DNA of 64,000 nucleotides from contig NZ_LQOU01000009.1 in assembly GCF_002102155.1 (NCBI RefSeq), positions 1-64,000 on the forward strand. Reading direction: 5' to 3'. Origin of the DNA: Mycobacterium europaeum (GTDB lineage: Bacteria; Actinomycetota; Actinomycetes; Mycobacteriales; Mycobacteriaceae). Within the stretch, counting starts at the first letter, position 1. Each line of letters begins with the position of its first letter. Under the pieces are notes generated by a model. It ran no database searches. It saw nothing but the letters and a program-made list of their open reading frames with translations, and was not told the origin of the DNA. Shown here in pieces: positions 59,917 to 64,000 of the stretch. Position numbers and translations under genes: made by a program.

Positions 59917-61488
59917 TCAGCGGCGCCGGCGTCCTCCGTTGCCGAACAGGTTCTTCGTAATCTCGCGTATTGCCGTGTTGATGCCGCTTTTCACGGTGGG
60001 GTTGTTCAGCACTTCCTCCCACATCGCCGGCCCTTTGGGCTCCGCGGGCTGCGGCATCGGTGGGGGCGGCTCGTTCGGCGGGACCGGCGGGTAGTCCGAC
60101 TGCGCCTGCGGTGGCTGCGGCGAACCGGCGTGTCCGTCCCCGGCGGCGGCCGGCGGCTGCGCCGGCCGTTGAACCGTTTGGCCGTATTTCGCCTGCAGCG
60201 GACTGTCTTTCGCCGCCTGCGCGATCGCGTCGTCACCGATCGACGCCATCAACGAGCGTGGCACCCGCATCCGCGTCCACGCGACGGGTGTGGGCGCGCC
60301 CTTCTCGGACAGCACGGTGACGACGGCCTCTCCGATACCCAGCGACGTCAACGCCGATTCCAGTTCGTACACATCGGTTTTCGGATAGGTCCGCACCGTC
60401 TTGGCCAACGCCTGTTGGTCGTCGGGGGTGAATGCCCGCAGCGCGTGCTGGATTCGGGCACCCAGTTGGGAGAGCACGTCATTGGGCAGGTCCGTCGGCA
60501 ACTGCGTGCAGAAGAACACCCCGACGCCCTTCGAGCGGATCAGCTTGACGGTCTGCTCGACCTGCTCGAGGAATGCCTTGGACGCGTCGGCGAACAACAG
60601 GTGCGCCTCGTCGAAGAAGAAGACCAGCTTGGGTTTGTCGACGTCACCGACCTCGGGCAGCACCGTGAACAAATCGGCGAGCACCCACATCAGGAACGTG
60701 GAGAAGATGACCGGACGCAGCGACTGGCCGCTGAACTCGAGCAGCGAAATGATCCCGCGTCCCTGATCGTCGACGCGCGACAGATCCTGGGGATCGAGCT
60801 TCGGCTCGCCGAAGAACGTGTCACCGCCCTCGGCAGCGAGATTCACCAGCGCGCGCAGGATGACGCCCGCCGTCGTCGGCGAGACGCCGCCCAGCGATTT
60901 CAGGTCCGCCTTACCCTCATCGCTGGTCAGGTGGCCGATGGCGGCGCGCAGATCATCCAAGGTGACCAGCGGACGGTTCGCGGCTTTGGCCCAGTGGAAG
61001 ATCAGGCCCAGAGTCGACTCCTGAGTGGGGTTGAGCCCCAGCACTTTCGACAACAGAACCGGGCCGAAGCTGGCAACGGTCGCGCGGACCGGGACACCCA
61101 CTCCGCCGGTGCCCAGCGACAAGAACTCGACCGGGAATCCGGTGGCCGCCCAGTCATCGCCGGTGTCTTTGGCGCGCGCCGCGGTCTTCTCGTTGGCCTC
61201 CCCCGGCCGGGCCAGGCCCGACAGGTCGCCCTTGACGTCGGCCATCATCACCGCGACGCCCGCGGCGCTGAGTTGCTCGGCGATCAGCTGCAGCGTCTTG
61301 GTCTTGCCGGTTCCCGTGGCGCCGGCCACCAGGCCGTGCCTGTTGATCGTCGACAGCGGAATGCGTATCCGGGCCGTCGGGTCGGCCGCCCCCTCGACGA
61401 CGACCGTGCCCAGTTCGAGCGCCTGCCCGTCCACGGCGTAACCGTTCGCGATCCTGCGGGCGGGCGTCTCCGCCGATTCGGTGCTCAT
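59917..61488 (-). CDS. HerA-like ATPase (DUF853, Rv2510c-like)
   Basis: 523-aa P-loop ATPase of the HerA/FtsK-like helicase class. Walker A GATGTGKT (56-63), Walker B LVFFFDEAHLLFAD (about 285-298), and an arginine-finger region FFCTQLPTDLPNDVLSQLGARIQHALRAFTPDDQQALAKT. The Pro/Gln-rich C-terminus (PPQAQSDYPPVPPNEPPPPMPQPAEPKGP) ends with NLFGNGGRRRR. HerA proteins pump DNA in archaeal and bacterial repair, but no nuclease partner (NurA) is encoded next to it here, so the substrate is unknown. Confidence 0.85.
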   Translation of the reverse strand: MSTESAETPARRIANGYAVDGQALELGTVVVEGAADPTARIRIPLSTINRHGLVAGATGTGKTKTLQLIAEQLSAAGVAVMMADVKGDLSGLARPGEANEKTAARAKDTGDDWAATGFPVEFLSLGTGGVGVPVRATVASFGPVLLSKVLGLNPTQESTLGLIFHWAKAANRPLVTLDDLRAAIGHLTSDEGKADLKSLGGVSPTTAGVILRALVNLAAEGGDTFFGEPKLDPQDLSRVDDQGRGIISLLEFSGQSLRPVIFSTFLMWVLADLFTVLPEVGDVDKPKLVFFFDEAHLLFADASKAFLEQVEQTVKLIRSKGVGVFFCTQLPTDLPNDVLSQLGARIQHALRAFTPDDQQALAKTVRTYPKTDVYELESALTSLGIGEAVVTVLSEKGAPTPVAWTRMRVPRSLMASIGDDAIAQAAKDSPLQAKYGQTVQRPAQPPAAAGDGHAGSPQPPQAQSDYPPVPPNEPPPPMPQPAEPKGPAMWEEVLNNPTVKSGINTAIREITKNLFGNGGRRRR

Positions 61489-61595
61489 CGTGCTGCGCCC
61501 CCGTTCTCCACTGGTTCGGCATGCGGTACGGCAACGCTCACCCTACTTCTCCGGCGGAGTTGGGGGCGACGGGCAACATAAGCGCCGCGTGGGCC

Positions 61596-61601
61596 TAATG
61601 T
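61596..61601 (+). promoter_or_regulatory. -10 box of leaderless orn
   Basis: TAATGT fits TANNNT and ends 7 nt before the GTG at 61609, so the transcript would begin at the start codon. Confidence 0.55.
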
Positions 61602-61608
61602 GAGCGCT

Positions 61609-62256
61609 GTGCGAGACGAGTTGGTGTGGATCGACTGCGAGATGACCGGGCTGGATCTCGGATCGGACAAGCTGATCGAGATCGCGGCCCTGGTCACCGA
61701 CGCCGATTTGAACGTCCTGGGCGACGGCGTCGACGTGGTGATCCAAGCCGACGAGTCCGCCCTGTCGTCGATGATCGACGTCGTCACCGAAATGCACACG
61801 CGTTCAGGGTTGATCGACGAGGTGAGGGCGTCCACCGTCGACCTGGCGACGGCCGAGGCCATGGTGCTCGATTACGTCGGCAAGCACGTCAAGCAACCCA
61901 AGACGGCGCCGCTGGCGGGCAATTCCATCGCCACCGACCGCGCGTTCATCGCCCGCGACATGCCCGCGCTGGACGCGTTCCTGCATTACCGGATGATCGA
62001 CGTGAGCTCCATCAAGGAGCTCTGCCGGCGTTGGTATCCGCGCATCTACTTCGGCCAGCCGGTCAAGGGGCTGGCCCACCGAGCGCTGGCCGACATTCAT
62101 GAATCCATCCGCGAGCTGCGGTATTACCGCCGGACCGCGTTCGTCGCCCCGCCGGGGCCGTCTACCAGCGAGATCGAGGCCGTGGTCGCCGATCTGGACC
62201 GCGGAGCGGGCACACCGGGACCGATCGATTCGGCCCCCGAGCCACCGACCGGCTAG
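61609..62256 (+). CDS. orn: Oligoribonuclease Orn
   Basis: 3'-5' exoribonuclease of the DEDDh class that degrades di- to pentanucleotides (including pGpG from c-di-GMP) to mononucleotides. ExoI motif [10 protein letters not shown] (Asp, Glu); Exo[13 protein letters not shown]; Exo[14 protein letters not shown] (His, Asp). 215 aa from GTG 61609, the same length as in M. tuberculosis. An upstream GTG at 61600 falls inside the -10 box and is not used. Single gene ahead of tRNA-His. Confidence 0.96.
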   Translation: MRDELVWIDCEMTGLDLGSDKLIEIAALVTDADLNVLGDGVDVVIQADESALSSMIDVVTEMHTRSGLIDEVRASTVDLATAEAMVLDYVGKHVKQPKTAPLAGNSIATDRAFIARDMPALDAFLHYRMIDVSSIKELCRRWYPRIYFGQPVKGLAHRALADIHESIRELRYYRRTAFVAPPGPSTSEIEAVVADLDRGAGTPGPIDSAPEPPTG

Positions 62257-62301
62257 TATCGACGTCGCCGCTCGTTGGCCTCACGGCCAGGTGGCGGCAA
62301 T

Positions 62302-62378
62302 GGTGGCTGTAGTTCAGCTGGTAGAGCACCAGGTTGTGATCCTGGGTGTCGCGGGTTCGAGTCCCGTCAGCCACCCCA
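62302..62378 (+). tRNA. tRNA-His (anticodon GTG), with G-1 and encoded CCA
   Basis: Acceptor GTGGCTG/CAGCCAC is complete, with the extra G-1 at 62302 paired to discriminator C 62375, the histidine identity element. Anticodon stem CCAGG/CCTGG holds TTGTGAT. T-arm GCGGGTTCGAGTCCCGT. CCA is encoded at 62376-62378. Confidence 0.97.
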
Positions 62379-62380
62379 AT

Positions 62381-62394
62381 CGGCCGGAAGGCCG
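62381..62394 (+). terminator. Terminator-like hairpin after tRNA-His
   Basis: CGGCC and GGCCG pair around a GGAA tetraloop, followed by CTTCCT. It lies 2 nt after the tRNA CCA and 16 nt before the end of the convergent ldtB, so it could serve both strands. Confidence 0.5.
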
Positions 62395-62409
62395 CTTCCT
62401 AACCGCACG

Positions 62410-63606
62410 TCAGGTGTTGGCGTTGCCCGCTTTCCACTGCGCCCACGGGATGTTCCAGTCGCCCAGCCCCTCGGTGCCCGGCAACGTCGGCCCCACGGTG
62501 TTGATCACCTCGACGATGTCGCCGCTCTTGCTGTGGTCGTAGAACCACTCGGCGTTGCTGGGACTCACGTTCAGGCACCCGTGGCTGGTATTGGTGTGGC
62601 CCTGCGCACCGACGGACCAGGGCGCGGAGTGCACGAAGACCCCGCTGTAGGACATCTGGGTGGCCCAGTCGACTTCGGTGCGATATCCGTTGGGCGAGTT
62701 GACCGGAACGCCGTAGGTCGACGAATCCATGATGATGTGCTTGAACCGGCCGCCGATGATGTAGAACCCGTTGTCGGTCGGCGTGCTGTCCTTGCCCATC
62801 GACGTCGGCATCGTCCTGACCACTTCGCCGTTGACGCGCACGGTCACCGTCTTGGTGGTGTCGTCGGCGGTCGAGATCACCTCGTCGCCGATGGTGAAGT
62901 GCGTCTTGACGTTGTCCTCACCGAACATGCCGTCACCCAGGTCGACGCCGTAGGTGTTGACCGCCACGTCGATGGTCGTCCCCGATTTCCAGAAATGTTC
63001 CGGGCGCCAACGCACTTCGCGGTTGTTGAGCCAATAGAACGCGCCCTCGACGGGCGGGTTGGTGGTGATCTTGATCGCCTTTTGCGCCGCGACCCGATCG
63101 GCGATGTTCTCGTCGAAGCGGATCGCCACCGGCTCGCCGATCCCGACGACGTCACCGTCGCCGGGATAGGCGTAGGGCATGGTCAGGTGAGCGGGCGAAC
63201 TGGTCTGGAAGGTCATCTGCCGATTCGCGGCGCCCCCCATGCCCAGCGCTTTGGCGCTCAAGGTGTAGCGCCTGTTGTAGCCCAGTTGCTCGGTGGTCGA
63301 CCAGCGCAGGCCGTCGGGGCTCAGCTGACCGCTGATCGACTTGCCGTTCTCGTTGACCATGGTGACCGACGCGAGAACGCCGTCGGCGACGCTGACCGTC
63401 ACCGGTGCATCCACGGTGACGCCGACGGCGCCGTCGGTCACCGAGGCGGTGAGCTTGGGGACCAGCAGATCGGCAAATGGAGTGCCCTTGTCGAAGATGA
63501 CCTTCGCCGGCGCCGCGGTGTGGCCGCCGCCGCAGGCGACGCCGAACACAGCAAGCGAAGCGATCGCGACAGCCAGCCACGATCGTCGTCGGTGCAAAGG
63601 CGTCAT
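62410..63606 (-). CDS. ldtB: L,D-transpeptidase LdtB (LdtMt2-type lipoprotein)
   Basis: 398-aa cell-wall enzyme that makes 3-3 cross-links in peptidoglycan and is inhibited by carbapenems. N-terminal signal ([21 protein letters not shown]) with lipobox GVAC and lipid-modified Cys25. Two Ig-like domains follow (about 40-150 and 150-250). C-terminal YkuD catalytic domain with SHGCLNVS and nucleophile Cys344, preceded by [10 protein letters not shown] and FVHSAPW. It closely matches Rv2518c. In H37Rv IS1081 and other genes separate it from orn; here only tRNA-His does. Confidence 0.96.
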   Translation of the reverse strand: MTPLHRRRSWLAVAIASLAVFGVACGGGHTAAPAKVIFDKGTPFADLLVPKLTASVTDGAVGVTVDAPVTVSVADGVLASVTMVNENGKSISGQLSPDGLRWSTTEQLGYNRRYTLSAKALGMGGAANRQMTFQTSSPAHLTMPYAYPGDGDVVGIGEPVAIRFDENIADRVAAQKAIKITTNPPVEGAFYWLNNREVRWRPEHFWKSGTTIDVAVNTYGVDLGDGMFGEDNVKTHFTIGDEVISTADDTTKTVTVRVNGEVVRTMPTSMGKDSTPTDNGFYIIGGRFKHIIMDSSTYGVPVNSPNGYRTEVDWATQMSYSGVFVHSAPWSVGAQGHTNTSHGCLNVSPSNAEWFYDHSKSGDIVEVINTVGPTLPGTEGLGDWNIPWAQWKAGNANT

Positions 63607-63737
63607 CGAGTGACCTTCCAGGAAAACCGATGTAGTTGGTCACCGCTGACCAGAAACAGTGGATGCATTGTAATGGGTTTTTGCCGGCGCGCATGCCGAC
63701 CTCGGCCGGTCCCGCACGCGGTGTTGCGGACCCGTGA

Positions 63738-64000
63738 TCAGGCCGGTTGGCCCACCCTGTCGTGCAGTTCGGCCTCGACCCGATCGCGCGTGACGACGGC
63801 CTCGACGCGCGCGAGCTGGACGATGGCCACCGCGACCACCAGGACGGCCACCGCCAAGGCGACCATCCCGGTGCGACCGGCGTTCAACGTCTCGTCGAGC
63901 ACGACAACCCCCAGTCCGGCCCCCACAACCGGCTGCGACACCTCCAGCGTGGGCATCGACGCGGTCAACGGCCCGGCCCGAAACGCCGCCTGGCTCCACA
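63738..64000 (-). CDS. Integral membrane protein, DMT/EamA-like permease (C-terminal part, truncated by window edge)
   Basis: The frame is open to the window end and stops at 63738; 87 residues are seen. It reads WSQAAFRAGPLTASMP, then helix SQPVVGAGLGVVVLDETLNAG and helix MVALAVAVLVVAVAIVQLARV, ending in a polar tail. EamA-type drug/metabolite transporters end this way (a Pro-containing helix, E(T)LN, then the last helix). An internal ATG at 63968 opens a shorter reading, but the frame clearly continues upstream. Substrate unknown. Confidence 0.65.
   Translation of the reverse strand, partial: WSQAAFRAGPLTASMPTLEVSQPVVGAGLGVVVLDETLNAGRTGMVALAVAVLVVAVAIVQLARVEAVVTRDRVEAELHDRVGQPA

Overview
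The window is a high-GC (roughly two-thirds G+C), gene-dense chromosomal segment from a Mycobacterium, most likely a slow-growing species related to the M. avium complex (genus is firm, species is a guess). The evidence is near-identity of many products to remembered M. tuberculosis proteins (ClpP1/P2, Orn, LdtB, PlsB2, GlbO, Gdh), mycobacterium-specific families (Rpf, mycolate reductase, WS/DGAT, mycothiol-linked oxidoreductase), GTG/TTG starts, frequent ATGA/GTGA overlaps, and collinearity with the H37Rv interval rpfE (Rv2450c) to ldtB (Rv2518c). Several H37Rv genes are missing (mmuM and its neighbour between clpX and clpP2; fadD35; the IS6110 and IS1081 segments). Several genes here do not occur at that place in H37Rv (a FAD oxidoreductase, a CopD-CtaG protein, and a tRNA-Arg insertion).

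Layout: 1-156 is the 5' end of rpfE, followed by about 1.06 kb of non-coding DNA with clustered hairpins and a CRP-like palindrome. 1220-4900 is the korA-korB-mobA operon. 5086-10868 holds an MFS transporter, clpX, clpP1P2 and tig, with a ClgR-like operator ahead of clpP1. Two tRNAs (Pro, Gly) follow. 11263-20820 carries lipP, nei1, rpiB, a CPWC oxidoreductase, pepN, two cytochrome bcc-aa3 supercomplex subunits, an HNH nuclease, glbO and aglA. 20900-22721 is a small probable copper-response module: a TACCC-N5-GGGTA operator, a leaderless 26-codon ORF, a Met/His-rich DUF5134 membrane protein and a flavoprotein.

22747-40153 (all minus strand) contains two small cytosolic genes, the 180-kDa NAD-glutamate dehydrogenase, EttA, an SSB paralogue, CopD-CtaG, the lipid operon WS/DGAT-plsC-plsB2, and lipQ. 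tRNA-Arg (40340-40413) is followed directly by an accessory insertion: a beta-lactamase-fold serine hydrolase overlapping an ATP-grasp ligase, plus a divergent orphan in DNA of about 50% G+C. Then comes echA14.

44985-55952 is a branched-chain (leucine) and itaconate catabolic region: bkdABC (2-oxoacid dehydrogenase), citE-like lyase, MaoC hydratase, fadE19, accA1/accD1 (methylcrotonyl-CoA-type carboxylase) and scoAB. It is flanked by the TetR regulator bkaR with two palindromic operators. Together these genes turn 2-oxoacids into acyl-CoA, then enoyl-CoA, carboxylated and hydrated products, and finally acetyl-CoA plus acetoacetate, which ScoAB activates.

56873-64000 has an MmpS-like membrane protein, an MFS protein, mycolate reductase cmrA, a HerA-like ATPase, orn, tRNA-His, ldtB and a truncated DMT-type permease. 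A 41-bp dispersed repeat occurs as tandem pairs at 17191-17286 and 58989-59085. No CRISPR array, IS element or prophage was seen.
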